Origin: an uncultured Clostridia bacterium | GTDB lineage: Bacteria; Bacillota; Clostridia; Christensenellales; UBA1242 | Direction: 5' to 3' | NCBI GenBank assembly: GCA_944383375.1 | Contig: CALWPG010000001.1 | Span: 62,001 to 126,000, forward strand | Length of the DNA stretch: 64,000 nt | Shown: piece after piece, positions 16,876-24,222 of the stretch | Layout of the letters: every line of letters starts with the position of its first letter | Position numbering within the stretch: the stretch's first letter is position 1 | Translations under genes and position numbers: made by a program | Notes under the pieces: model-generated | Seen by the model: the letters and a program-made list of their open reading frames with translations, nothing else | What the model was told of the DNA's origin: nothing | Database searches by the model: none

Positions 16876-17378
16876 ATCAAATTTCCTCTTATACAAACTG
16901 CCACGATGGTACACAAAATACTCAAAAAAAGAAAGAAGAGTGCATAATTAAAGTAACTAAATTTTATACTAACCAATTTTGCAATTGAGATCACTTCTCT
17001 GGCCAGATCTAAATCCATTTCATCGATTTCATACTCTTTTGGCAAATTATATTCTTTTTTTATTTTTTTCACATATCCAATGTCTGTATATTGGCTAATC
17101 GTTCTATAACTCATCAAATTCTTTTGATTTACTTCACGTTCTTCATGAGATATCTTTACATTTCTCGAAAGCAATGCAACGAAAGAATATATAATGGATA
17201 AAAGTGCCAACATGATTGTACCACTTGCCAAAATATTAATTAATTGATTGTTTGAAAAATATGTACTTGCAAAAGCTATTACAGCCGAAGCAATCGTCAT
17301 TGTTATACTATGTTTAGTCTCTGCATACTTGAGATTTTCAAACAATGTTTGGTATATATATTTGAGTGTCTGCTTCAT
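16872..17378 (-). CDS. Membrane protein resembling Pycsar effector (PycTM/DUF5706-like)
   Basis: The 168-aa protein has an N-terminal amphipathic stretch with NLKYAETKH, a tight pair of membrane helices (about 25-41 and 46-70), a charged cytosolic linker containing YRTISQYTDIGYVKKIKKEY and a helical ALVSIKFSYFNYA-like segment (SIAKLVSIKFSYFNYA), then a third membrane helix (144-163). This layout resembles the PycTM effectors of Pycsar anti-phage systems and, less well, SLATT proteins. No nucleotide cyclase is nearby. It starts 20 bases after spoIVFB without a clear ribosome site and overlaps the next gene by ATGA. Membrane topology is solid; the family call is tentative. Confidence 0.6.
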   Translation of the reverse strand: MKQTLKYIYQTLFENLKYAETKHSITMTIASAVIAFASTYFSNNQLINILASGTIMLALLSIIYSFVALLSRNVKISHEEREVNQKNLMSYRTISQYTDIGYVKKIKKEYNLPKEYEIDEMDLDLAREVISIAKLVSIKFSYFNYALFFLFLSILCTIVAVCIRGNLI

Positions 17379-17398
17379 GCAAGTATTTTGTGCAAAAA

Positions 17399-18235
17399 TT
17401 ATTCAAATATTTCACTTAACGTAATTGTTGGGCTATATTTAACTGCTAGATTATTAATTGTGATTTCCGAAATTATTTTCATTGAATTGTTATTTAATAA
17501 AACATAAAAGATGTTGAATTTGAATTTGGACATCTTGGCCATTATTTTATATATAGGTTCAGTACCCAATACCAATAAAAACTTAATTTGATTATTTTTT
17601 TTATAAAAGTTTTTTCTATTAGAAAATAAACTTAGATAACCATATGAAGTGGATTTATTAGGCTCTAAAATCCCTATAAATAAGAACAGGCTTATAATCA
17701 GCAAGTTTGTATTTATAACATTAAAAAATAGACCTAAAATAAAAGTCAATATAAATACTATACAAATTAACAAATTAAAAATTAAAGTGATTTTAATGGC
17801 AAATTTCCTGTCGTGTTTTTTTGTAAGAATGGCCGCCAGAATTCTTCCGCCATCAAGTGGAAAGCATGGCAAAAAATTAAATGTAAACATAACCACATTC
17901 GCCAGACAGAACATTCTTGTATAGTTATAAGTTATGGGAAAGAGCCACCATAGTGCTATACTCATTGTTGCCAAAACAAAATTAACAATCGGCCCACTCA
18001 TGGCTATAAGTATTTCATCTTTTGGTAGAAATGCATTAGTCTTGTAGTTTAAACACACACCATATGGCATCAATAAAAGTTTATCCAACTTGTATCCTAA
18101 CTTTCTAGCGACATAACTGTGTGCGAATTCATGAAGAGAGACGACCAACATATAAATCAATATGCTCTCATATTGTCCCATGATTATTAAAAAAATTAAG
18201 TATATTATAAAAAGTGGATGAATTTTATATTTCAT
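17399..18235 (-). CDS. spoIVFB: SpoIVFB-like M50 site-2 metalloprotease
   Basis: A 278-aa multi-pass intramembrane zinc protease. The zinc site HEFAH gives His35, Glu36 and His39; Asn120 and LPCFPLDGGR with Asp128 provide the third ligand. It starts with a lysine-rich KIHPLF segment like SpoIVFB and has about 70 C-terminal cytosolic residues in the place of the SpoIVFB CBS domain. In sporulation this enzyme removes the pro-sequence of sigma-K in the mother cell. Synteny with an mreB-like gene, minD and minE matches the SpoIVFB locus. The start overlaps a 59-codon ORF by ATGA. Confidence 0.85.
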   Translation of the reverse strand: MKYKIHPLFIIYLIFLIIMGQYESILIYMLVVSLHEFAHSYVARKLGYKLDKLLLMPYGVCLNYKTNAFLPKDEILIAMSGPIVNFVLATMSIALWWLFPITYNYTRMFCLANVVMFTFNFLPCFPLDGGRILAAILTKKHDRKFAIKITLIFNLLICIVFILTFILGLFFNVINTNLLIISLFLFIGILEPNKSTSYGYLSLFSNRKNFYKKNNQIKFLLVLGTEPIYKIMAKMSKFKFNIFYVLLNNNSMKIISEITINNLAVKYSPTITLSEIFE

Positions 18236-18411
18236 TTTATCACCACTTGTAAAATATTCAATATATTAAAAAATAAAAAAATTGAGGAAACAAAAATGCT
18301 AAGATTTAAAACATGTGCCAAAAAAATTTCCTCGTTTATTCTATGTTTATAAACAACAAGTTCAATTGGTGATGCCCGTGTACATTCTATTTGTTTTCCC
18401 AAATTTTCCAC
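18232..18411 (-). CDS. Putative small membrane protein (59 aa) upstream of spoIVFB
   Basis: A short reading frame from a GTG at 18409-18411 to a TGA that overlaps the spoIVFB ATG as ATGA. The product would have a charged N-terminal half (ENLGKQIECTRASPIELVVYK, split here as a description, not a motif) and one hydrophobic helix (about 34-56, rich in F, I, L). It fills the gap between minE and spoIVFB, the place where Bacillus has spoIVFA, the membrane regulator of SpoIVFB. No ribosome site precedes the GTG, and no other standard start exists in frame. Real translation is likely but unproven. Confidence 0.4.
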   Translation of the reverse strand: MENLGKQIECTRASPIELVVYKHRINEEIFLAHVLNLSIFVSSIFLFFNILNILQVVIK

Positions 18412-18431
18412 AATATATTTTATTTTATTAC

Positions 18432-18671
18432 CTACACACTTAGAACACCAATTGACTTCACTCTTTTTGCCTGTATTTCTACATTAAACTCAATTCCATC
18501 ATCAGTTATATCTGCAGTAATATTTACTTTTGGTTCGTCCATGTAGCACATACAAACATTTTTGATGTCACTGGATAGTACTTCACATAATTTTTCTGGA
18601 CTATTTTCTTTGTCATCAACAAGAACTCTTTTGAGTCTATTTTCTCCAATTTGAGCAATCGTAACTTTCAT
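18432..18671 (-). CDS. minE: Cell division topological specificity factor MinE
   Basis: A 79-aa protein directly after minD. It has the MinE pattern of ENRLKRVLVDDKENSPEKL followed by SSDIKNV and a beta-rich C-terminal half with EIQAKRVKS. MinE displaces MinD from the membrane and drives its oscillation or gradients. It starts three bases after the minD stop. minC is not in the window. The sequence is divergent, so the call leans partly on position. Confidence 0.82.
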   Translation of the reverse strand: MKVTIAQIGENRLKRVLVDDKENSPEKLCEVLSSDIKNVCMCYMDEPKVNITADITDDGIEFNVEIQAKRVKSIGVLSV

Positions 18672-18674
18672 ACA

Positions 18675-19463
18675 TCACACCTTCCTTTTAAGATTTCGCC
18701 TAAAAGCCCCAAAAATACCCCTATATTTTTGTTTGCAATCATAAACCTTCTGTGTTCCATTATGTAAGTTTTCGGCAAGCAACATCCAAGCTCTATTTGA
18801 TTCCCTTCCACCTAAAGCACCTATACTGGATAGAGCTGCAATATCATCATCTTCAGGGACTACACCAAGTACTGGAATATGTAAAAATCTTATTATTTCA
18901 TCTACATCAATCATTTCGCCATTCATCATAAGATCGCCACGAACTCGATTAACAACAAGATATTTTTGATTTAAATTGTAAGTTGCGAGTATTGACAACA
19001 CTTTATCTGCATCACGTATACTTGAAATGTGAGGTGTGACTACAACGACTGCCTCTGTAGCACACGATACTGCACGTTTAAACCCTTGTTCAACGCCCGC
19101 TGGACAATCGATAAAAATATAATCAAAACTAGGCTCCAAACTTTTAACAACTCCCATTATATCATTTGCTGAAACTTCTTCACCCCGATATGAATGAGCC
19201 GAAGGTAATATATAAAGGTTTTCAAAATTCTTATCCTGAACAAGAGCTTGCGTGGCACGACATCTGCTCTCAATAACATCTATGATATCAAAAACTACTT
19301 TGTTTTCAATACCCATAACAACATCTAAGTTATTAAGTCCAATATCAACGTCAAGAACGCAAACCCTGAATCCAAGATTTGAAAGAGTGGCACCAAGATT
19401 GGCACACACCGTCGTTTTTCCAACACCACCCTTACCACTTGTAAATACTATCTTCCTTGCCAT
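18675..19463 (-). CDS. minD: Septum site-determining ATPase MinD
   Basis: A 262-aa deviant Walker ATPase with KIVFTSGKGGVGKTT at residues 4-18, DVDIGLNNLD and DYIFIDCPAG in family positions. The C-terminus ends in an amphipathic membrane-targeting helix (GIFGAFRRNLKRKV), which distinguishes MinD from ParA and FlhG. It sits on the membrane near the poles and positions division inhibition. The start ATG has GAGGT upstream. It is followed by minE. Confidence 0.95.
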   Translation of the reverse strand: MARKIVFTSGKGGVGKTTVCANLGATLSNLGFRVCVLDVDIGLNNLDVVMGIENKVVFDIIDVIESRCRATQALVQDKNFENLYILPSAHSYRGEEVSANDIMGVVKSLEPSFDYIFIDCPAGVEQGFKRAVSCATEAVVVVTPHISSIRDADKVLSILATYNLNQKYLVVNRVRGDLMMNGEMIDVDEIIRFLHIPVLGVVPEDDDIAALSSIGALGGRESNRAWMLLAENLHNGTQKVYDCKQKYRGIFGAFRRNLKRKV

Positions 19464-19493
19464 TTCTACCTCAAAATTAAGTTTAATAACATA

Positions 19494-19536
19494 ATAAAAA
19501 AAAGCAAAGGAACATTTTGTACTATTATGTCCCTTT
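19494..19536 (-). terminator. Terminator after the mreB-like gene
   Basis: Minus strand 10-bp stem (AAAGGGACAT pairing with ATGTTCCTTT, one G-T pair), 11-nt loop, followed by GC and a T8 run. It ends the ferredoxin-to-mreB transcript before minD. Confidence 0.75.
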
Positions 19537-19554
19537 TATGCTATTTTTGTTTTG

Positions 19555-20559
19555 TTATTTTTGTGTCACTGTTTCTAAAAGATTTATATTGTTAACAAGT
19601 CTTGTAAGGCCTTTTTGTGCAGCAATATCGCTCTCGTTGCTTACTAAAATATTTATTCCCAACTTTGTTCTAAGGTATTTTTCCAAACCAACAATTTTAG
19701 AATATCCACCTGTTATGGTTATACCATTCCTGGTGACATCTGCTGCCAGTTCTGGTGGAAGTTGTATAATGGTCGTCTCTATCACCCTTATAAGTTCATC
19801 CAAAAACATAGTCATAGAATCAAAAACATCTTTTGCACTGACTTCAATGGTATCAACAAGCATAGTTTCATTGTCAATACAAGAAACTTGCATAGTTGAT
19901 GAGTCGTTTTGATATAAGCTGCCGATATCCTCTTTCAAGTTTTGAGCAGTCTTTAGACCTATTGTGACTCCGTATTTTTTTTGAATGAACTCTACAATCA
20001 TACTATCAAGTGTCCGACCACCGAGAGCAAGTGTTGAGCCACAAACAACATGATTCATGTTAATAACAGCACAATCAATAGTTCCACCACCAATATCCAC
20101 AACCATTTTTGCACTATTGGCACTTATATTAATGTTTTCACCCAATGCACTGGCTATAATTCCCGGAACAATTACTACATCCTTGATTTTTACAGCATGG
20201 CACAATTCCATATACTTTTGGATTTCTTGCTCTTGCATCCCTACTGGCAAGAGTAAAACAAGTTTAATAGGATTTAAAAAACTAGGTTTTAAGTGAATTT
20301 TCTCAAGCAACTGTTTTAATAATATTACTGCATAATCAAAGCTTACAATCTCACCAAAACCAACAGGACTAAATGTTGTAATATTGTCTCCCGTTTTGCC
20401 TAAAAGTTTATTTGATTGATTGCCCACACATTCAAGCGTGTACCCATTTGTGGTTCTTCTTACTGATACTAAGTTTGACTCTTTTAAAATCAAACCTTCA
20501 TTTTGCATGACTACAACTATATTGGAACTACCAAAATCTAACCCTAAAATTGTTTGCAT
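19555..20559 (-). CDS. MreB-like actin-family protein
   Basis: A 334-aa actin-fold ATPase close to MreB length. Phosphate-binding loops are present: LGLDFGSSNIVVVM at the start, MVVDIGGGTIDCAVI in the middle, and NGITITGGYSKIVGLEKYL near the end (usual TGGGA). LALGGRTLDSMIVEFIQKKYG matches the MreB block after phosphate 2. MreB filaments guide cell-wall elongation; the adjacency to minD fits the mreB-min locus, but mreC and mreD are missing and the sequence is divergent, so it may be a specialised paralogue. Confidence 0.85.
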   Translation of the reverse strand: MQTILGLDFGSSNIVVVMQNEGLILKESNLVSVRRTTNGYTLECVGNQSNKLLGKTGDNITTFSPVGFGEIVSFDYAVILLKQLLEKIHLKPSFLNPIKLVLLLPVGMQEQEIQKYMELCHAVKIKDVVIVPGIIASALGENINISANSAKMVVDIGGGTIDCAVINMNHVVCGSTLALGGRTLDSMIVEFIQKKYGVTIGLKTAQNLKEDIGSLYQNDSSTMQVSCIDNETMLVDTIEVSAKDVFDSMTMFLDELIRVIETTIIQLPPELAADVTRNGITITGGYSKIVGLEKYLRTKLGINILVSNESDIAAQKGLTRLVNNINLLETVTQK

Positions 20560-20571
20560 GTACTATTCCTT

Positions 20572-21609
20572 TTAATTTAAAACAATATTAACACTTTGTA
20601 CTACATTATTTCTATACAAATTTACAGTTACTTGCTGACCACTTGACAATTGCATTAAAGCATAGATTAAATCATTCCTACAATCAATTTTATATGTAAA
20701 AACATCATGAGAAATTGATATAATAACATCTCCAACTTGGAAATTTCCATCATTATTTTCAACCAAAGTTACGTAAAGTCCATTATCGTTTATATAATCA
20801 TAATTATAAATATCACAAATAGTGCTGTCAATAACACTTATTCCAATAGTGGGCAAAACATATTGCTGATTTGTGTTATAATTTTCAATAACTTTATCTA
20901 GTACAAGCAGCACAGGATAAATTGGAACAGCAAAATACATTTCATTCCCACTATCTGAACCCAATGTATTTAAACCAATTAAATTTCCATTCAAATCAAA
21001 AAGTCCACCACCACTATTTCCATTGGATATTGAAGCAGTGTGCTGAATCAAATCTTCATATACATTTTGGCTTAATAAACCTGATCTAGCAGATAGTGTG
21101 TATCTGTCAAGTCCACTTACATAGCCATAAGTGCAAGAATTTTGATACGCAAAATCAATTGGAGTGCCAATAGCAATAACCGGTTCAAGTAAACGAAGTT
21201 TATTTTGGTTATTAATCACCCTATCTATTGCTTTTACATAAGGAATATCATTTTTTTCACATTTTAAAATTGCAACATCCAAATTTGAATTTGACCATAA
21301 GATTTCTGCATCATACCCAGTGCTTTTTTGACCATTTAAATATATTGAAATAGACAAATTATCATTTGAAAGTGCACTGTAGATTACATGGTAGTTCGTA
21401 ACAATATATCCTCCATCGCGTATACACACACCACTGCCCATGCTCACCTGCGCATCTGTTTGTTCATTATCAACAAAAACGGTCACTACACTATCAATAA
21501 CTTTTGCAGCTACATCTGAAGGTGCAGTTTGCGACGGATTGCCACCACACCCATAAAATGCAAAAAGTACAAGTAAAATAAGAGATAGCAAAAAGGTATT
21601 TTTTTTCAT
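20572..21609 (-). CDS. HtrA/DegP-type serine protease lipoprotein
   Basis: A 345-aa exported protease of the S1C family. The N-terminus is a lipoprotein signal with Cys21 in AFYGC, so it is tethered outside the membrane. The triad is His74 (VTNYHVI), Asp111 (NLDVAIL) and Ser199 (SNGNSGGGLF; the family usually has GNSGGPL). A C-terminal segment (about 265-345, with VGDVIISIS) is a PDZ domain. Such proteases handle misfolded or regulatory envelope proteins. It is 12 bases upstream of the mreB-like gene in the same operon. Confidence 0.9.
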   Translation of the reverse strand: MKKNTFLLSLILLVLFAFYGCGGNPSQTAPSDVAAKVIDSVVTVFVDNEQTDAQVSMGSGVCIRDGGYIVTNYHVIYSALSNDNLSISIYLNGQKSTGYDAEILWSNSNLDVAILKCEKNDIPYVKAIDRVINNQNKLRLLEPVIAIGTPIDFAYQNSCTYGYVSGLDRYTLSARSGLLSQNVYEDLIQHTASISNGNSGGGLFDLNGNLIGLNTLGSDSGNEMYFAVPIYPVLLVLDKVIENYNTNQQYVLPTIGISVIDSTICDIYNYDYINDNGLYVTLVENNDGNFQVGDVIISISHDVFTYKIDCRNDLIYALMQLSSGQQVTVNLYRNNVVQSVNIVLN

Positions 21610-21628
21610 ACAACTCCTTAAACTAAAA

Positions 21629-21649
21629 TCTCATATCGATGATATGAGA
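21629..21649 (-). repeat. Hairpin between ppx-like and htrA-like genes
   Basis: A perfect 9-bp inverted repeat (TCTCATATC / GATATGAGA) with a 3-nt loop lies seven bases after the Ppx/GppA stop and just before the htrA ribosome site. It is followed by TTTTAG only, so it could be a weak attenuator or an RNA-processing/stability hairpin within the operon. Confidence 0.5.
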
Positions 21650-21655
21650 AATTAA

Positions 21656-23146
21656 TTATATTATCTGTAAATTCTTTTTTAATATTTTCTTGAAATCTGC
21701 TGCCAGTTTCATAGCTTGTCTAATATCAAATGCCGCATCGCGCTTTACAATTGTTTTCATTATTATTGAATCGCCTAAAATATCACAACTGATATCATGA
21801 ACGTTTCCACTTTTTGAACTATCTAATTTTGAAGCTAAATTGATTATTACCCCAAGCTTTCTAACTGCATCCAAATCATCTTCAGTCAATATATCCTTGT
21901 ACTTAACCCACTCTGATAAAGATAAATTGTCAAGGTTTTGACACTTACAAGCAAACCCAGCCAAAAGCAAGTCCTTGTGAGAAACTCCATTCAATTTTGA
22001 GTTTATGATAACGTCCAAGCTATATTTTGTATAGTTATCAAAATTTATACGTTTACCGCAATCATACATTGATGATGCAATTCTTAATGGTTTGATGTAC
22101 CCTCTTGGCAACTTGTGCATTACTTTTAACTGCTTGAATAATATCAACGCCAAATTGTAAACATTCAAAGTATTACTTTTTTGCATATCATAAAAGACTC
22201 GTATATTATCTAAACTATAAGCAAGCATATCACTAAGTGGCTTGTCGTTTGTCTCTGGCACAACATAATTATAGATTAATCCCTCACTAAGACCACCTGA
22301 AGATACAGAAATATTCTGGACATTAAAAACCTTCAACACGCCTTTTAATATTGCCATTCCAGAAACAAGATAATCAGCCCTATCCTCACTCACACCCTTT
22401 AATTTCACCGTTTGATCAAGATCCAAATCTTTGACCTTATCAAATACCGCATCAAAAACATTGGAGGAAACCACATAGTTATTGTCAATGTCAAGTGGAT
22501 AATGAGCAACACGTTTTGCAAGTTTTCCAACGCTTATCATTGTTTGACCTGTGCCAACATACATTACATCTTGTTCTGTTGGAAGAAAAATTTCCATACC
22601 TTCTAAATCATTGTTTACTTTTTCAATAATCTCCGAATAAGGAACTTTGTTTTCGGCCAAACTTACGCAACCATATGGTAGAGTTTTAATATTCAATATA
22701 GTTCGTCTGTTATAATTGATCACATGTGTATAATTAGCTTCCACATCAATTATAACACCTTTTGGAACATCGACATAGTTTATGACGCCGCTATAAATTG
22801 CTTTTATTTCCTCATCCATGTTTAACACAGTGAAAGAAAATGATGTATTGTTGTATATCTCATCAAAGAAACTTTTTTGATTTTTTGCCTCTTTAATAAA
22901 GCTCGTAGCAACTGCAATAACTTTTGATATAGAATTGTTTTCGCATACCATTCTGAACATCTTTAGTACATTTAATGTCTCGGTTATTTTAATTGAAGAA
23001 ATTATTCCTTCACTTAAAACTGACTGGCCAAGTTTAAGGTTTTCGTTTACCTTGTCAAAAACATTGTAATATCCACCAGGTACCACATTCATTAAAACAA
23101 GTTTTAAATCAATTTCATTCATTTCAATAATAGCAATTTTTTCCAT
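21656..23146 (-). CDS. Ppx/GppA-family protein with degenerate active site
   Basis: A 496-aa relative of exopolyphosphatase/ppGpp hydrolase with the family layout: two actin-like domains and a C-terminal HD-type domain. Family landmarks are recognisable (VIAVATSFIKEAKNQ, NMDEEIKAIYSGV, KTLPYGCVSLAE), but the phosphate-binding loops are lost: the N-terminal DxGSNS loop reads EMNEIDL and the DxGGGS loop reads DVEANYTH. The HD domain also lacks the usual HD pair (ASSMYDCGKRI). It is probably not a phosphatase. Operon: ferredoxin, this gene, htrA-like, mreB-like. GAGGG precedes the ATG. Confidence 0.75.
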   Translation of the reverse strand: MEKIAIIEMNEIDLKLVLMNVVPGGYYNVFDKVNENLKLGQSVLSEGIISSIKITETLNVLKMFRMVCENNSISKVIAVATSFIKEAKNQKSFFDEIYNNTSFSFTVLNMDEEIKAIYSGVINYVDVPKGVIIDVEANYTHVINYNRRTILNIKTLPYGCVSLAENKVPYSEIIEKVNNDLEGMEIFLPTEQDVMYVGTGQTMISVGKLAKRVAHYPLDIDNNYVVSSNVFDAVFDKVKDLDLDQTVKLKGVSEDRADYLVSGMAILKGVLKVFNVQNISVSSGGLSEGLIYNYVVPETNDKPLSDMLAYSLDNIRVFYDMQKSNTLNVYNLALILFKQLKVMHKLPRGYIKPLRIASSMYDCGKRINFDNYTKYSLDVIINSKLNGVSHKDLLLAGFACKCQNLDNLSLSEWVKYKDILTEDDLDAVRKLGVIINLASKLDSSKSGNVHDISCDILGDSIIMKTIVKRDAAFDIRQAMKLAADFKKILKKNLQII

Positions 23147-23160
23147 TTTTCCCTCTACAA

Positions 23161-23328
23161 TTATCTATTTATCTTAATGGCATTTACTGGACAAACAGCT
23201 TCACAAGTGCCACATTTTATGCAAATATTCGGATCTATCCAAGCCTTTCCTTCTTTATATGATATAGCATTTACCGGACACATCCCCAGGCAAGTGCCAC
23301 AAGAAATGCATTTTTTAGGGTCAACCAT
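23161..23328 (-). CDS. Small 2[4Fe-4S] ferredoxin, 55 aa
   Basis: A 55-codon gene with two complete CxxCxxCxxxCP clusters: CISCGTCLGMCP (residues 7-18) and CIKCGTCEAVCP (36-47), each followed by VNAI, the clostridial ferredoxin plan. It is a soluble low-potential electron carrier. The ATG at 23328 has AAGGAG upstream, and a promoter lies 26 bases further back. It ends 14 bases before the Ppx/GppA-like gene and appears to be first in that operon. Confidence 0.94.
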   Translation of the reverse strand: MVDPKKCISCGTCLGMCPVNAISYKEGKAWIDPNICIKCGTCEAVCPVNAIKINR

Positions 23329-23353
23329 ATTATCATCTCCTTAACTGTGATTT

Positions 23354-23382
23354 ATTGTAACATAACAATAAATATTTGTCCA
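23354..23382 (-). promoter_or_regulatory. Promoter of the ferredoxin operon, extended -10
   Basis: Minus strand -35 TGGACA (23377-23382), 17-bp spacer, -10 TACAAT (23354-23359) preceded by TGT. Confidence 0.65.
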
Positions 23383-23392
23383 CTGTTAAAGT

Positions 23393-23755
23393 TTATTTTT
23401 TTAATATTTTGACAAACTCAAAAATGCTTAAAATAATTAAGAAAACACCAAATAGAATTTTTAAAATGTCGCCGTCAATCAAATTGGCCAAAAAACTTCC
23501 TCCTATGGCGAAAACTATACCTGAAGGAATTAAAATGTACAAATATTTGGGCTCAATTAGTTTGTTTTTGGCATGAATTAAAATGGCGATTAAACTCATA
23601 GGTAAAAATGCCAAAAGATTATATCCTTGTGCAAGAATTTGACTAACATCATTAAAAATTGTCAATAATGGTATGAGTAAAGTTCCTCCACCCATACCCA
23701 TTGCTCCAACTACTCCTGCCAAGAAGCCAAAGATAATAAATAAATACCACATCAA
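23393..23755 (-). CDS. TSUP (TauE/SafE) half-transporter, second member
   Basis: A 120-aa membrane protein with four predicted helices and the TSUP repeat signature GVVGAMGMGGGTLLIPLL near the N-terminus. Full TSUP exporters (about 250 aa) contain this unit twice; here each unit is its own gene. It overlaps the upstream half by ATGA, so both are made together and probably form a heterodimeric anion or organosulfur exporter. Substrate cannot be read from the sequence. Confidence 0.85.
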   Translation of the reverse strand: MMWYLFIIFGFLAGVVGAMGMGGGTLLIPLLTIFNDVSQILAQGYNLLAFLPMSLIAILIHAKNKLIEPKYLYILIPSGIVFAIGGSFLANLIDGDILKILFGVFLIILSIFEFVKILKK

Positions 23756-24123
23756 ATCACCATCTTAATACCTACTCCAAGCATAAGTATGGCAAAAATT
23801 ACTCTCAAAACTTTATTGTTAATCTTATTGAGCCATAATGCACCTACTATGCCACCGATTATTGTCCCCAAGCTTACCCAAGATAAATTTATAACGTCGA
23901 CATCATTCTTGATTATGTATATCACTGCACTGACAATACTTAAAGGAAGAATAATGCAAAGTGTTGTCGCATGCGCACGTTTACTTTCAAGTTTCATAAA
24001 GCTTTCCAAAATTGGAACACAAAGCATCCCACCTCCACCTCCAAAAAATCCATTTACAAGCCCAATGGATGCTCCACAAAGGATAAGGACAGCTATTTGC
24101 TTTTTTGAAAAATTGTTTTTCAT
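23752..24123 (-). CDS. TSUP (TauE/SafE) half-transporter, first member
   Basis: A 123-aa membrane protein, the partner of the next gene, with GLVNGFFGGGGGMLCVPIL as its TSUP signature and four hydrophobic helices. I start it at the ATG 24121-24123; an in-frame TTG six codons earlier is less likely. No clear ribosome site precedes it. The two genes look like one ancestral TSUP reading frame split between its two internal repeats, not a frameshift, since both halves have complete repeat units and a coupled ATGA junction. Confidence 0.85.
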   Translation of the reverse strand: MKNNFSKKQIAVLILCGASIGLVNGFFGGGGGMLCVPILESFMKLESKRAHATTLCIILPLSIVSAVIYIIKNDVDVINLSWVSLGTIIGGIVGALWLNKINNKVLRVIFAILMLGVGIKMVI

Positions 24124-24150
24124 AAAAATATTGTTGCACAAATATCGAAA

Positions 24151-24166
24151 AATATTTGCAAATATT
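24151..24166. promoter_or_regulatory. 16-bp perfect palindrome in a divergent promoter region
   Basis: AATATTTGCAAATATT is its own reverse complement and overlaps the -35 of the 24223 gene, between divergent TSUP and surface-protein genes. Its core ATTTGCAAAT recurs in the divergent region at 57145. It has operator form, but no regulator is identified. Confidence 0.35.
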
Positions 24167-24184
24167 AATAAGATGCTTTATACT
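24156..24184 (+). promoter_or_regulatory. Promoter of the 1093-aa surface protein gene
   Basis: -35 TTGCAA (24156-24161), 17-bp spacer, -10 TATACT (24179-24184), 39 bases before the ATG at 24223, which has AAAGGA as ribosome site. Confidence 0.6.
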
Positions 24185-24222
24185 AGCATAGTTAATTCTT
24201 ATTTACTTTAAAGGATGTTTAT

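Noticed and set aside
16872-16914. Longer start of the 115-aa protein at 16914
   Set aside because: It would lie inside the upstream gene without a ribosome site; the ATG in the ATGA overlap has AGAGG upstream.
23393-24123. One TSUP gene broken by a sequencing error
   Set aside because: Each half has a complete repeat unit and the junction is a regular ATGA overlap, so a deliberate two-gene arrangement fits better than a frameshift.
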